Source of the DNA: Polytrichum commune
Taxonomy: Eukaryota > Streptophyta > Polytrichopsida > Polytrichales > Polytrichaceae
Length of the DNA: 29,131 nucleotides
Assembly: GCA_950295325.1 (NCBI GenBank)
Contig: CATNTY010000027.1
Location: 1 to 29,131 of the forward strand
Direction: 5' to 3'
In this document: piece after piece, positions 1-10,935 of the stretch
Layout of the letters: each line of letters begins with the position of its first letter
Position numbering within the stretch: the stretch's first letter is position 1
The notes under the pieces: generated by a model
What the model was told of the DNA's origin: nothing
The model's input: the letters and a program-made list of their open reading frames with translations, nothing else
The model's database searches: none
Made by a program: the position numbers and the translations under genes

Positions 1-165
1 ATAGCCACCGCAATTGAAGGAAGATATATATGACCATTTTAAGAACACGAGAATCATCACTTTGATAATGAACGAGACATTCATATGACCTCCGAAAACC
101 ACCAAGGGAAAGTGGGCTTTGGCCTTGATTTCGATTCACTAACCTAACCATCCTCTACCTAATCT
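1..165. repeat. Dispersed repeat family G, copy 4 (truncated by window start)
   Basis: The stretch aligns by eye with 12370-12500 and 24510-24640. Shared landmarks in order are a TATRTGACCA block (about 30-38 here), a TTTGATAATGAACGAGA block (62-78) and GGCCTTGATTTCGATT followed by CTAACC (about 121-147). The window begins inside the repeat, so its left part is missing. Stops occur in all frames and I see no coding content. The similarity is seen in the sequence; the family has no name I can give. Confidence 0.5.
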
Positions 166-514
166 TGTGTTCCATATTTTATGAGAATTGTCTCATATTC
201 TAGTTGCAAAAAATAACTAATCAATGACCCATCTACTAACATATCTTAATGCCCAACATGCCAAATACACTAATTAGCATTCATAAATTAAAAACCACAA
301 GACCATAAATAAGTCCCATACCTGGTTTGCTCCTAAAGGCTTCCGTGGAAGGTTCTAGAGTAGGCAAAACACTACTAAAGAAACTTTTACTTTTGGAAAG
401 AAAGAAAGGGAGGAGGGCGGTGGGGCACGTGAGGCCCTAGCTATAAGCCAAGAGTTGACAATCCTAAGCATGAAAGAAGGGAGCCTCAAAAAGAAAAAAG
501 AAAAAATGGCGAAA
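166..514. other. Unassigned AT-rich intergenic stretch
   Basis: No open frame of note and no repeat end was recognised. A CACGTG hexamer (G-box type core) lies at 426-431, but nothing shows that it regulates a gene. Confidence 0.4.
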
Positions 515-785
515 AACATGTAGGGTGGTACCTACCCACCCACTACCCTAAGTTGCTAGTGGGGGTAAACCTAGGGTGGGTACCAAACGGAGGGCGATTG
601 GGTTTACTAACCTAGTGGGGGTAAATATAATAAGGTAAATTCATACATGGCCTAGTAGGTGATGTAATTGGGGGGTGGGTAGGTAACTAGGGGGTTGGGC
701 GGCGCATTTAACAAGATTGTTGCGGCGCTACCATGTAGGCCTATACATGGACCTATATTTAAGGCCTACCCTAAGTAGGGTTTCT
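515..785. repeat. GC-rich foldback tract with short inverted and direct repeats
   Basis: GGTACCTACCCACCC (527-541) is mirrored by GGGTGGGTACC (574-584). CTAGTGGGGGTAAA occurs twice in direct orientation (from 556 and from 612, 56 bp apart). GTAGGCCT (735-742) pairs with AGGCCTAC (762-769). The tract is rich in G runs and unlike the AT-rich sequence on both sides, so it is probably a foldback or MITE-like insertion. I could not fix its ends or a target duplication. Confidence 0.4.
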
Positions 786-977
786 TGTGCACGTAGCTAG
801 GGACTCCTTTTTCTTACCCTTATCAAGTAAATTATCAATGTTGGGCTGCTCTCACATTCTTTTTCACACTTTTTGGATATATATATAATGAGGTTTTTTT
901 CTTGCCTTTTCTTGGCATGGGTTTACGGGTGTGTGGATATTGGAGGATACTCTTGTTTGGCTAGGGGGTTTGTGGTG

Positions 978-1185
978 TCTACATAAACTCATCCGTTAGT
1001 GAATTATTTTATTTAGAGTGTGAAAAATAAATTGTTGTAGATCATTTGACTTACGTAAATCGTTTCATAAACCCCCACTAGAAGGAGTTTATTGAACTTG
1101 AACTAGGATAAATCGGTGCTTGACCTTGCAAGGAGTTTATTTTTCACTATAACTATTTCATCCATGATGGATGAGCTTACCTAGA
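978..1185. mobile_element. Family A MITE, copy A1
   Basis: A 208-bp segment with imperfect terminal inverted repeats. It opens TCTACATAAACTCATCCGTT and closes with the inverted form, ATGGATGAGCTTACCTAGA. The same ends recur at 1889-2084 and 3442-3677, and single ends at 25846 and 27437. It has no coding capacity, so it would depend on a transposase supplied in trans. The small size and paired ends support a MITE; superfamily is not assigned because no clean target duplication was seen. Confidence 0.6.
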
Positions 1186-1213
1186 ACCTTCATACCTAAG
1201 TGAAAGTAGTGTA

Positions 1214-1795
1214 CACCGTTTATGGTATTTAGTGCCACTTGTTGTTTGTAGAAGTTGTTTATGTTGACGAATGGAACCGTATTGGCTATTACCATAGGTT
1301 GATAGCATGTTGGGGAAATTTTAGCCAATATTTAACTAATTTCAAGAAGAGGGCTTAGGCGGTCCATAACAACATTTATGAAAACTCGGGTTTGTGTGTG
1401 TGTGTGTGAGTGTGTGAGTGTGTGTGTATATATATATGCCTAAGTTTTCACTCATTCATGGTAGCTAAGTACACGATGTTAGCTTTGAGGGTTTAGGTGA
1501 AGCCATCTTAGTGCACTAATTAGGGTTGTGAACAATGTTCAATGTCGTTTTATGCTCATGTTTAGTAGAGGTTGTTCCAACGCACCAAATGACATGAAAT
1601 ATAGGCATTTTGATGAATAAATTTTCGTTCATTAGCCCAATAATTATCAAAAAATTAGGCTTCATTATTCTGAATTATTTTTCACCCAACCTGCTATCAA
1701 CATACAATAACGGATGTGACACTTTGAGACCTCTAGGCATTTGAGTTCAGGTCCTTCGTAAATAGTGTACATGGCACAAAATACCATAAATGGTG
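1214..1795. mobile_element. Family B element, long copy B2
   Basis: It begins CACCGTTTATGGTATTTAGT and ends with the inverse form, ATACCATAAATGGTG, so the two ends form a terminal inverted repeat of about 25 bp. The same end sequence bounds the shorter copy at 25617-25837. This copy is 582 bp and carries a TG-rich microsatellite. It lies between two family A copies (A1 ends 28 bp before it, A2 starts 93 bp after it). No open frame of note was found. Confidence 0.55.
1391..1437. repeat. (TG)n/(TA)n microsatellite
   Basis: Alternating TG with occasional GA interruptions, passing into TA repeats. It lies inside the family B element 1214-1795. Confidence 0.9.
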
Positions 1796-1888
1796 TAGTA
1801 TCAATGTGGTATTAGGATGATATTGACCCAACTAGGAACTTGGGTATAATCTCCTCTTCTCATGTTATAGAGATTTTGTATTCATGAT

Positions 1889-2084
1889 ATCTATGTAAAC
1901 TCATCCATTGCAAAGACAAAAACACGGCGAACTATATTATAACATGTAAATGAATATTTCTAGATGACTTGACTATGAGAATATAAGGTTAAAGACCGTG
2001 AATTAGTCTAGTGGAGTTGAATTGGAATGAATTGGCTCATTGTACTAGAGCCCCTTCATCCACGATGGATAAGTTTACATAGAT
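1889..2084. mobile_element. Family A MITE, copy A2 (best-preserved ends)
   Basis: The 196-bp segment opens ATCTATGTAAACTCATCCAT. The reverse complement of its right end (2063-2084) reads ATCTATGTAAACTTATCCAT, so the terminal inverted repeats match at 19 of 20 positions. The interior includes TTAGTCTAGTGGAGTTGAAT, which resembles the interior of family C (near 5174), hinting at a common origin. It is non-coding. Confidence 0.7.
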
Positions 2085-3441
2085 GCTACAAATCCCATGC
2101 ATGTGATAGCCACCAAGTATCAATATCTCACTAGAATTACACTTTTGATACTAGTTGGGTAGGTTATTCAATGCCGTTATTGATACCATGCATTCACTTA
2201 TATACATGGCCAATACTATAAATTATCTCATGCTTCCATTATGGACCTCGAGGTAAGATTTAGTGGTAAAATGTTTGTTTACATTTGATGATGTGGAATT
2301 TTTTTGAGTGGCAATGAAGAAGATGTTCATAGCCTATATTGTAAACCCAAAATATGGGACATGAAACCTTGATTTCTTGCTTAGCTACTATGTTCTCTTC
2401 GCGCATGTTATGTATGATAACGTACACGTGTTTCCCAACTATGGGGTTATAGTTGTGCTCACTTGTCCATCTTGCAATTTGTGAAGGCAATTGACGATAA
2501 CTGATCATTTAGCTCTTCATATTGGTTATTGTGCTCGTGGTCGAAGAAAATTGCATATAATTCAAAATCTCAAACTATTGGTTAACTAAATCATATGGAT
2601 GTACCCATCAATAAAACTCTTTTATCTTGAGACCAACATGTTAATGCTTTTGTGTTTGTGTTATATTCGTGTATTTGATTGATAAATGATGATGAGATTT
2701 AAACATCTATTTCAATGTTATCATAATCATACTCGGAGGTGTGATTTTGTCAATGGAATTGTCCATACAACTTAGAAATGTTGTAATTATGGAGTAGGCC
2801 TAAGTCAACTCTTTCTTAAATAATAATCGATGTTATAGCACATCAAGTAGGTGTACCTAATTGTGTGCATTATTCTTGAACTCTAAGTGTTGTTGCATAT
2901 TTTGGTTGGAAATGGTATCCTTTACAGAGTTTGTTGTCTTATGATTTCATACATGTGTCAAAAACAAAGTTTAAATATGTTGTTGATATTTGGAGTTGTT
3001 GTAGTTCGAGTTAACTCGTTGCTGTATCTTTCATTTATTGCAAAATTCATTTTTCTTACCAAGTGCATTTTTTAGTATTCTACGAGGTCCACAAGGCCAT
3101 TTCATGCTTTTCTTGTAAACACCCATATTTTCTATCAAAACTTTAAATGATAGAGTTATTGTAGTTGTGCTAGCCAGAAAATCTGATCAGCCACTTGCAA
3201 TTTATAGGTAAAACCTTCATACCCTATAACTTAATTCTCAAGAAGTCGATAAGAATTCATATAAGCATTGATGACCTTTCAATTAATGCAGCGGAACCAA
3301 AAGAAGATGAAATTTTAACACAAATTTATAGGGTAATTTCTACTAGATTCCTTTTAACCACTGAAGAGGATGAATTCACCCAGTGAATTGCCCTTATCAT
3401 AAAGGTTATCCTCATAGGGAGGTGGCTCAAGTGTCATGGCT
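2085..3441. other. Unassigned AT-rich stretch
   Basis: The longest open frame is 82 codons on the minus strand at 2260-2508. Its product has no motif I recognise and no paralogue in the window, so I do not call it a gene. Short frames at 2887-3075 and 3195-3386 on the plus strand look like chance. No repeat ends were seen. Confidence 0.4.
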
Positions 3442-3677
3442 TCTAGGTAAACTCAATGATTGTCGATGAACGGGTTCTAGTTTAGAATAAAATAAATTAT
3501 TATTATTATTATTAAAAAAACTCCCATAGATTGAGGGCCAATTGATCCCAGTTGGATGTTGCTCAACAAATTTAGGGTTTTTTCTAAGGTCCCAATTGGA
3601 ATCGACACATGATATTATTCACATTGTCAAATATTTTGTTGTGGTTTTCACTTTATCAATGGATAAATTTACCTAAA
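3442..3677. mobile_element. Family A MITE, copy A5
   Basis: The left end TCTAGGTAAACTCAATGATT and the inverted right end (near 3655-3677, ATGGATAAATTTACCTAAA) match the ends of A1 and A2. Length is about 236 bp. An (ATT)n microsatellite at 3496-3513 lies inside and may explain the extra length. Non-coding. Confidence 0.5.
3496..3513. repeat. (ATT)n microsatellite
   Basis: About six ATT/TTA units followed by a short A run, inside the family A copy. Confidence 0.85.
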
Positions 3678-3696
3678 TACCACAAAGTTTGTGCTT

Positions 3697-3911
3697 TGAT
3701 TCATGACACCCACTAGGGGAGGGGAGAGGGTGCAGGGTTGAAGAAAACGCCCCTCCCAATTTTGTTGACGATTGATTTCAAATGGATCTTACCAGAATCT
3801 ATCATGCTCTTGACCCAAACTTGGGAATCAATTTGGCTAAATTTAAACACCCCCGCGCTATACAACATCTTCGGATGTTTTCACCCTCCCCTTCAGTAGG
3901 TGTCACAAAAC
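3697..3911. mobile_element. Family F foldback/MITE-like element
   Basis: GACACCCACTAGGGGAGGGG (3705-3724) is mirrored at 3882-3905, whose reverse complement contains GACACCTACTGAAGGGGAGG. The arms are about 30 bp and imperfect. The span of about 215 bp, immediately after A5, suggests a third MITE type in this cluster. No target duplication was resolved. Confidence 0.45.
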
Positions 3912-4047
3912 TTTACCCCCACAAAACCTAAACCGTAGTGAGAAATTTCGTTTTCTAACCCCTAACCATCGAAGTGCAGTAAAAACATGCCCCCTCACAA
4001 GGTTATTGTTGACTCACACTAAAGTGATTTCAATAGACTGGTAATCT

Positions 4048-4198
4048 ACCCACACTCACTGCTCCAGACCACCAGTGAACGGTTCCTACCAACAACCGCT
4101 ACATCCAGTGGCTCTCACTGGTCAAACCAACTCCAAAAACAACCCCTACTAGTAAGGAACCCGTTCATTGGTCGCCCACACCAATAAGTGCGGGTGTG
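4048..4198. repeat. Near-palindromic foldback, ~150 bp
   Basis: The left arm (4048-4090) contains ACCAGTGAACGGTTCCTACC. The right arm (about 4146-4198) contains its imperfect inverse, AAGGAACCCGTTCATTGGTC. The outer parts CACACTCACTG and GTGCGGGTGTG extend the pairing. The transcript or single strand could form a long hairpin. It is likely another foldback MITE. Confidence 0.5.
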
Positions 4199-5032
4199 CT
4201 ATGAGTCGGGGTCTTTGATCCCAATTTAGGTGTTAATTTCCCTCCCCAAGGGTAGGTGGCGAATTTGCATGAAAAAGGTTAGAAGCATGACCTCTACAGT
4301 ATGTAACTCGGAATATATCCTAAACCCCGCAAAATAGGTGTACTTTGCTTCATATAGGGCTGATGTGTAACTTGATTTCGGGAATGAGACTTGAAATTGG
4401 GTTAAATTCGGTGAAAGTGTTAAAACGACGCCATGCAATAGAATGGAGAGGGGGGCTCGTACCTAGTAGCTAGTAGTTAGTAGTACTTCAAGTGAGTCCG
4501 GGCTCAGGCTGGCTCTGTGGCTTTTCCGAAACCCACGGATGAGAATGTGTACATATATACACACATATATATATATATGATACATTACAAGTGGGAATAA
4601 ATATGGCTTTTGACTTTATGGTTTCGACCCGAGTCTTTCCGCCCTCGGAATTCATGGGGCTCATTTCACATGCACATTCGCACGCCACACCTCCTACTTC
4701 CCACCTCCAACACCCCAATGAATGAATCGATCGATTTCGGCCTCGGGAAGAACTTCACTTCTACGGTAGTATTGTGGTGGTTTAGGCGTTGATTGTATTG
4801 TTTAAGGGTTTGTAGAAATCTTTGAGTTTTGGGGTCGAAATGTCCCTTTTTTTACGATGAGGATATGAGAATTTAGTAGAGTGTTTTGTTTGTCGTAATG
4901 AATTCTTGGAAATGAGTAGATTGTTTTTTGCGACAAATTGTGTAAACTCCTAGGAGGACTATGGTAGGCGTATCTCTTGTTTGTTTGATGTGATTAACAT
5001 GTTTTGAATCATTTGGAACTTGTGAATTGGGA
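4199..5032. other. Unassigned stretch with a short AT-rich microsatellite
   Basis: An ACATATATAC/(AT)n tract lies near 4551-4579. Overlapping short frames at 4488-4718 (minus) and 4610-4792 (plus) have no recognisable motif. I see no gene. Confidence 0.4.
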
Positions 5033-5287
5033 TGATTCGACGGCAAGAGGGAATTGTCGCATGCGGACGTACCTCTCGTTCACCCAACAAAAAAGCCCCG
5101 AAATTGTGTGCAATGTTGTGGTTGCATTATTAGTTGATTTGATACCATGACTAGTTTTGAAAATCCTGGATTAGTCTAGTTGAAGTTATTTGAGATGAAT
5201 CAATCACAAAGCTATAGGGGGACCAAGCTTTTGCGTTGGGTAGTTGAGAGGTACACAGATATGTGATACTTTCCTCTAGCCTAATTC
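5033..5287. mobile_element. Family C foldback MITE, copy C1
   Basis: The left arm 5033-5096 carries GGCAAGAGGGAATTGTCGCA then ACCTCTCGTTCACCCAAC. The right arm 5218-5287 carries the inverse order GTTGGGTAGTTGAGAGGT then TTTCCTCTAGCC. The arms are about 60-70 bp and imperfect, around a short unique core. A second copy with the same arms and core lies at 23592-23858. Non-coding, about 255 bp. Confidence 0.6.
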
Positions 5288-6224
5288 AGCATAAGGATTA
5301 TCGTTAATGACTCCAAATCAATCTCATATAATTCAATATAAGCCACACATTTGGAGGTGGGAGTTTTATTTTGGAAGGATGACATATATGCTCGTTGGAA
5401 AGGACAACTTAAATGCAAGGCCCTCGCTTGGGATGCATGACTCTTTTAGCTACCTTAGGCCAAAATAGTGTTAAGATAGGTGATCTTCTTGGCATTCAAT
5501 ATGTCACACTTCTCCATGATAAAGAAGTTGTATTCGGAGTTCCCTTCTTAACTAGTACGAACTCCTCCATGCTTGTCACGTAACAATACACATTATTCAT
5601 TTGCTATGAAGTGTACGATGGGAGGTCAAGAAGTGAAAATATTTGTGAGACAAAGGCACGATGAGATCGTTGCATACAACTCATCTAACAATGAATGTTC
5701 TCATGCAACCTACCCTAGAGAGTTCATGTCTACATTTTGAAATTTATATTGAAAGGAAAGTAGATCAATTCTTATAGGAGTTTTAAATAGTATCTTGAGA
5801 ATACATTAACTTATAGGAAAAAAAAAGTTATCCTTAAAGGATATGGAGCGACCATCCAATATTTGAAGGTGCATTGTGTCTAGGATGTTAGCCAAACATT
5901 CTCACTTTGAACATATACCTTGTATATAGATATGTCAAACCCACCAACCTTGGAGCTTCATCAAGTTTTCTAATAAATGTTCAAGCTCAAGTTATGTGTA
6001 CCTAAATGAAAACAACCAAACTCATGACTAACCTCTCGCGAAATCAAGAATAGAAGGAAAATACTCTGTGTACAAGCATATATTTCATAGGTTTCAACAC
6101 AAGAGAAACAAGCTATGCAAGAATATAATGGTCTATGAACTATTACTACTACTACTAAATTGATTATCCCAATTAATGCATGTTACTATTCATAATTAAG
6201 CAGTGCAATAACGTCTTGCTTAGG
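5288..6224. other. Unassigned AT-rich stretch
   Basis: No open frame above about 60 codons, no repeat ends and no RNA gene were recognised here. Confidence 0.4.
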
Positions 6225-6352
6225 AGTCCAATTTTTACTAACAAGAGTTCAATAGATTGTTCAAACATTATAGAACTTGACTACCTTTGCTCAGTAAAAC
6301 ATTCTCATTAAGTAGTTATAGCACTCCATAACTCCAAACAATAACACACACA
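6225..6352 (-). mobile_element. Family B fragment, copy B4
   Basis: Read on the minus strand, the stretch resembles the interior of the B element at 25617-25837. Shared landmarks are CAGTAAAACATTCT (6293 onward), a TTATAGCA block and CATAACTCCAAACAATAACA. It is more diverged than B3 beside it and lacks clear ends. Confidence 0.35.
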
Positions 6353-6371
6353 CTAATTGGAATAACCAATG

Positions 6372-6545
6372 TACTACACCAAATATTGCATTGAGTGTCA
6401 CTTACTATCTGGAGTTACACAATGCTATATGTTTTTACTATTGGAGTTCTCTTCTACCAAACAAAGATGCTAATGTTTTGTAATGTCCGAACAACCAATT
6501 TATACCTTTGTTGGCCAAAAAAAATGAGATATGCAGTAAATAGTT
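6372..6545 (-). mobile_element. Family B fragment, copy B3
   Basis: This is an inverted copy of part of the B element at 25617-25837. Matching blocks include CTACCAAACAAAGATGCTAA, the TAATGTCCGAACAACCAATT block and ATGAGATATGCAGTAAATAG. The part nearest 6372-6440 also resembles the B left end in direct orientation (GTGTCACTTACTATCTGGAG), so it may be a rearranged or foldback copy. Confidence 0.5.
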
Positions 6546-6780
6546 AGAACCATTACGTAATGATGTTTGTTCTTTGATCCTCGCCTAACCATGCACCAAT
6601 CAAATATAGGGGTTCAATCAAGATTACTAACCAAATAACACCCCCATAGCTTAGGGTAGTATAGCATGTACTTTGGTGGTTGAAACAATCATACGAGAAG
6701 GTTGAGCAATTGTAGCGATTGTAGCAATCCGTAGAACCCGTAGTTGTAGTTGTAACGATTTGTGGGTTCAAGCCACCTTG

Positions 6781-6843
6781 GTAGCGACCGCTACTTATTT
6801 ACTTACCCCCCCCCCCACCCCACCGTCAAGGCAACGGTGGGGT
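6781..6843. repeat. Two hairpins around a C11 run
   Basis: GTAGCG/CGCTAC (6781-6794) forms a short hairpin. A run of 11 C follows (6806-6816), then ACCCCACCGT (6817-6826) pairs perfectly with ACGGTGGGGT (6834-6843) across a 7-nt loop. The right part resembles GGTGGGTACCAAACGG near 575-590, so it may be the end of a related foldback element. Confidence 0.5.
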
Positions 6844-8149
6844 ACAAACGAACGGCCCCTACCTTTCATACGGGTTATTTAGGGGACTAAAGTATAGGCT
6901 TCTCTTCTAATAACTAGCACGGGCATGAATGTGTAGAGAAGGACGAGAAGCTTGAGAATGTTAGTTGGCTTTGCACTTAATGCTAAAGCCCCATGGACTC
7001 TACGTGCGCTCTAGTTATGAAGCTACCAATTAGTAGCCCTTTTATGACCACTAGTGGCGTGTAGTTCTCGAGGCCCCCGGACTTATCATTGGGACATCAT
7101 ATCAATCGCAAGGTTAGTTACTAGATGGGCCGGTGCCGACGGCCATTTCCCCTTGTACATGTCTTACATACCTATATCAAATACCCCTACTTATCCCCCC
7201 CCCCCCCTCTCCTCTCAAGCCCGTGCATAGTTATGTCTACCTAGAATTTGAATCTCTAGATTACCTCCCAAACGATTGGTTGTCCAATTGGGCGGTTATT
7301 TGCTTCCAATGTGAAAGTTACGCTTGAGGTAACTTAGTATGAGGTCAATTTAACGGGCGGAATGACCCTCTCTAAATCCATGGTAAGTTTTATATCCACT
7401 TTTACCTTTTCTTGAAGATTCACTTGTGTTTTTTCTTGCAAAAGCCTCCTTTTTGGATTCCAATATGTGCACGGTCATTCTAGAGGCCTTTGGGAATGCA
7501 TGCTCTTATTGCCTTTATACATGCATGGATTTATTCTTATAGAACCCATGCATGTATATTATTGAGTAGTTTAGTGTGTTGTGATATTATGTTCAATAAG
7601 GATGCATAAGCGTTAAATTTATGAGTTCCTTGTAAATTCAACTAATAAATCTTCTTGATTTGAAATGGTATTTAATTTAAATTCAAGGGGTGTGTGTGTG
7701 TGGGAGGGGGGGGGGGGAGTTGGATCAAGATGATTGGAACATTGGATATTATATTAGGTTTATTGAACCATTTGCAATTATGCCCACAATCTCCACTATA
7801 CAAATCTCTCTCTCTCAAAAGGGGAAAAAATCAGCTTAACTTTTTTTTACATCTTAAAACATTGATTTGTTGTTTATTTGACACCGCAATCAATTTCAAA
7901 GACCCCAAACCAATCATGTAGGGTTCGATTGGGATGAAGTAACCACATAGTAAAAAAAAAATCTAGTTGAGTACATAATGTAAATTGCCCATGTAGTGTC
8001 ACCAACGCCAAATGTAAACATAACATTATTTTTCGATCCTTCTAAGAAAAATTGGGCATTTTACATTTACAATGTTGCAATTCTTGTTGCTTATTGAGTG
8101 GGTTTTCATCCAAACTTGAGCCATCCATGACAATATTCCATTACAAAAT
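6844..8149. other. Unassigned stretch with C and G homopolymer runs
   Basis: A C13 run lies at 7195-7207, and a (TG)n tract followed by a G12 run at 7691-7717. Short frames at 7133-7327 and 7694-7921 (plus) are built around those runs and are not credible genes. A 75-bp CT/pyrimidine-rich patch at 7800-7850 is unremarkable. Confidence 0.4.
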
Positions 8150-10011
8150 TGTTAGGATGCAGAATATACCAAACTTTTGTAAGCATCTCATCCCATAAAT
8201 GTAAGTTGGGATGACAATACTTGTAAACTTATTCCTAAGGAGTTGTCATTAGAAAACTTACCACAATGACAACATAGCATTACTTGGTGTCCAACTTTCG
8301 TTCTGTACACCCTCAAAATATGACAGTTGGATGCTTGAAAAGTTGCACGAGGAGATTCATATTCAAACATAGCTCTCAACATCCCACTATTATATTCTGA
8401 GAGCCCACATCGCTGAGTAATGTTATGAAAAAAACACCACATGACACGAAATGCAATATTCAACTATAGTTGCCAATACATTACACTTCATATTAAGAGT
8501 TGTTTAATTAAGCCAAATTGCCGCCACCTTATTTTGGGGCCGATGGGAGCCGTACGTACCTGGAATTAAATCTAGTGTGCATTTAAGGCCAATTGAGTTA
8601 TTTGCAGGGTTTATTATTTTATAGTTCGAGCATCCTAATGCGCAATCACTGTGTGGCTATAAGCTAGCAACTGTGTGCCATAATTTAGGGTTTTAGTCGC
8701 ATATAGGTTACAGTGGGCCATAGGGAATTGCAGCATAAGAACAAATACAATGTGTATATTTGTTGTATGTGATGTCTTATTTAACCTTGAAAGACCCGTG
8801 GGCAAGTTACACCGGTGTTTGTTTTTTACAAGGTTGAGTAAATTTGGCTCTTGGAAATGTGATTACGGTGAGACATGGGGCCCTATATTGGACTTCTAAA
8901 CTCCAAATACACTTTTGGCCATCGAATGGGATCGTGTATTGTCTCGTTGTCCCTTGAGCAATTGAAAATCATGAAGAATGTTGTTTCAAATGTCAAAAAT
9001 GGACTCGAGATGTAAAAGTTGTCAGAGTTCAAATTGTAGATCTTCCCAATTACGTTGATTTTGTGAACATAGAGTGTTGTGCTATGTTTTGAGCACATGG
9101 TCCAATCTCATTGTAACACATGTAAGTTCGGTATCCATTCTTAAGTACAAGCCACCAATTCAATAAGAGTTGCAACCCACCAAATTGAGGTCTTGCTTCT
9201 CACAACATTAGCATATGAGATTTCTTGTTGAACTCAACCATGTTGTAATTTTGCATGAATACGTGGCTTTGTGATTTGACATACTATGACTATACCCTTC
9301 CTCCATAATTTGCTTGTTGAGTACCATGTGTTTGCCCTAGAATGTGGGTTGTGTAGATTAATTTTGCAAATCTATACCATCAATGGCTACATGCGCATTC
9401 CCTTGCATGGAAAATTAATGTGGAACCCCTTCAAATTGTTTGAAATTCTAAGTGGCTTTGTTGTGGTATGAAAATTTCCCTTGCTATGGATGACTGTCCT
9501 CCATAATGTGATATTGTCTAAGCCATTCTTATGGGCCCTTTTTGGTGTGAGCATATGTGACCATTATTATGCACACATCTGTGGCTTGATTTGATCCTAG
9601 TTGTAATGGGTGTTCCAAATTTGAAGATTATTGGTTTGGTTGCACGTGTTTTTTAATCGGTTATTTTGACATAATGAAGAGCACAAGTTTATATTTAATG
9701 ACTCAAAAGCTAGGTAGGCACTCAAAATAGACTTCACCATTTGGCTAATTTTCTCAATGACCTACATGAATCCTCTCGGGTTTACACGTAGCGTTGTCTT
9801 TGCCTTGTTTTTAAAGGCAAAAATTGTATTTGAGGCCTATTTTAGCAACATGATATGCTTCCCATAGTGGGCTACCAAAGATTTCAAATATTTACATATA
9901 CATTTTTCCCATCATTAATAAGAAGCAAAGGGCTAAGTGCACCAACCTCATTTGCACTCTCCCTCTCATGTAATGATCCACATGTAATGGAAAATTTGCC
10001 TTGTGTTTCAA
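8150..10011. other. Unassigned AT-rich stretch
   Basis: Open frames at 8188-8463 (minus, 91 codons), 8883-9098 (minus, 71) and 9286-9471 (plus, 61) have no motif I recognise. The 8188-8463 product has several Cys and His (a CCHC-like cluster near its middle), which could be a decayed transposon frame, but there is no second line of evidence. No repeat ends were found. Confidence 0.35.
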
Positions 10012-10040
10012 GGATTGATTGATTGATTGGTTAATTGATT
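10012..10040. repeat. (GATT)n microsatellite
   Basis: About seven GATT units with one interruption. Confidence 0.85.
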
Positions 10041-10518
10041 GGGTTGTGCATTTTATATCAATTGTTCTAGGAGTATGTGTCATAGGGTGTTGATGATGCA
10101 TTATGATGATCCCCTCGAGCCTCAATTTATTGGCGGCAAGGTCATGCTACAAACGCTAGAGGTATGCAAACATACCTCCACCAATTTCTCATGTTATCTA
10201 TATTTTATGTGCTCATGCTAATGGTACTTTCTCAAAATGCATGGTGTCCTCAATGATCTATGCACATGGGCTTGAAGGGGTTGGCCACATGCATTGATCA
10301 CATTCATGAGCACACCCTAGTTCATGAAGTAAGAGATCGTTTATTGAGAGATGTGTGTTGGGAACCCATGTGAGCTCAAGTTCACATTGGCTCAATTTAC
10401 GACGTCCTATTTGTGAAGGACACCTAATTGCACATATCAAAGACATACATAAGTAGGATAAGAATAAAAAAAATATGAGTGGGGTAACACTAGGGCCAGC
10501 CGTTGCTCCTTGACAATA
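10041..10518. other. Unassigned stretch leading into the tandem repeat
   Basis: The plus frame 10039-10221 (60 codons) and the start of the minus frame 10258-10815 cross this stretch. The minus frame is long only because it runs through the tandem repeat. No domain was recognised. Confidence 0.35.
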
Positions 10519-10935
10519 TGAGGAGTCCCTCTTGATAGGGAAAACTCTCTCTTCCCGAAATGTACTACTACCAATAAGGATTTTTTCACTGGATGAAATG
10601 TATCGTGCTACAACTTTGCCAATGCATACAAGACAAACACTTCCATAAAGATGGAAAGTCTCTTGATAGGGAAAACTCATCTCTTCCCGAAATTTACTGC
10701 TACCAGTAAGGATGTTTTTCCACTGGATGCAATGTATTGTGCTACAACTTTGCCCAATGCATACAAGACAAACACTTCTATAAAGATGGAAAGTCTCTTG
10801 ATAAGGAAAACTCATCTCTTCCCGAAATTTACTGCTACCAGTAAGGATGTTTTTTCACTGGATGCAATGTATTGTGCTACAACTTTGCCAATGCATACAA
10901 GACAAACACTTCTATAAAGATGGAAAGTCTCTCAT
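10519..10935. repeat. Tandem repeat, ~134-135 bp unit, about three copies
   Basis: The landmark CTTGATAGGGAAAACT recurs at 10531, 10662 and 10797 (AAGG in the last), giving steps of 131 and 135 bp. ATGGAAAGTCTCT recurs at 10651, 10786 and 10920 (steps 135 and 134). The first unit is the most diverged; the second and third differ at few positions, so the last duplication is young. The minus frame 10258-10815 encodes a repeated 45-residue block because 135 is a multiple of three. The plus frame 10651-10917 does likewise. I regard both frames as by-products. Confidence 0.85.

Noticed and set aside
2260-2508. 82-codon minus frame as a gene
   Set aside because: No ATG-led conserved domain, no second copy and typical chance length for this composition.
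10258-10815. 185-codon minus-strand frame as a repeat protein
   Set aside because: Its length comes from a 135-bp tandem repeat. The repeated block has no known fold, and an opposite-strand frame is kept open for the same reason.
10519-10935. CRISPR array
   Set aside because: Units of about 134 bp without conserved short repeats separated by unique spacers. It is a simple tandem repeat in eukaryotic DNA.
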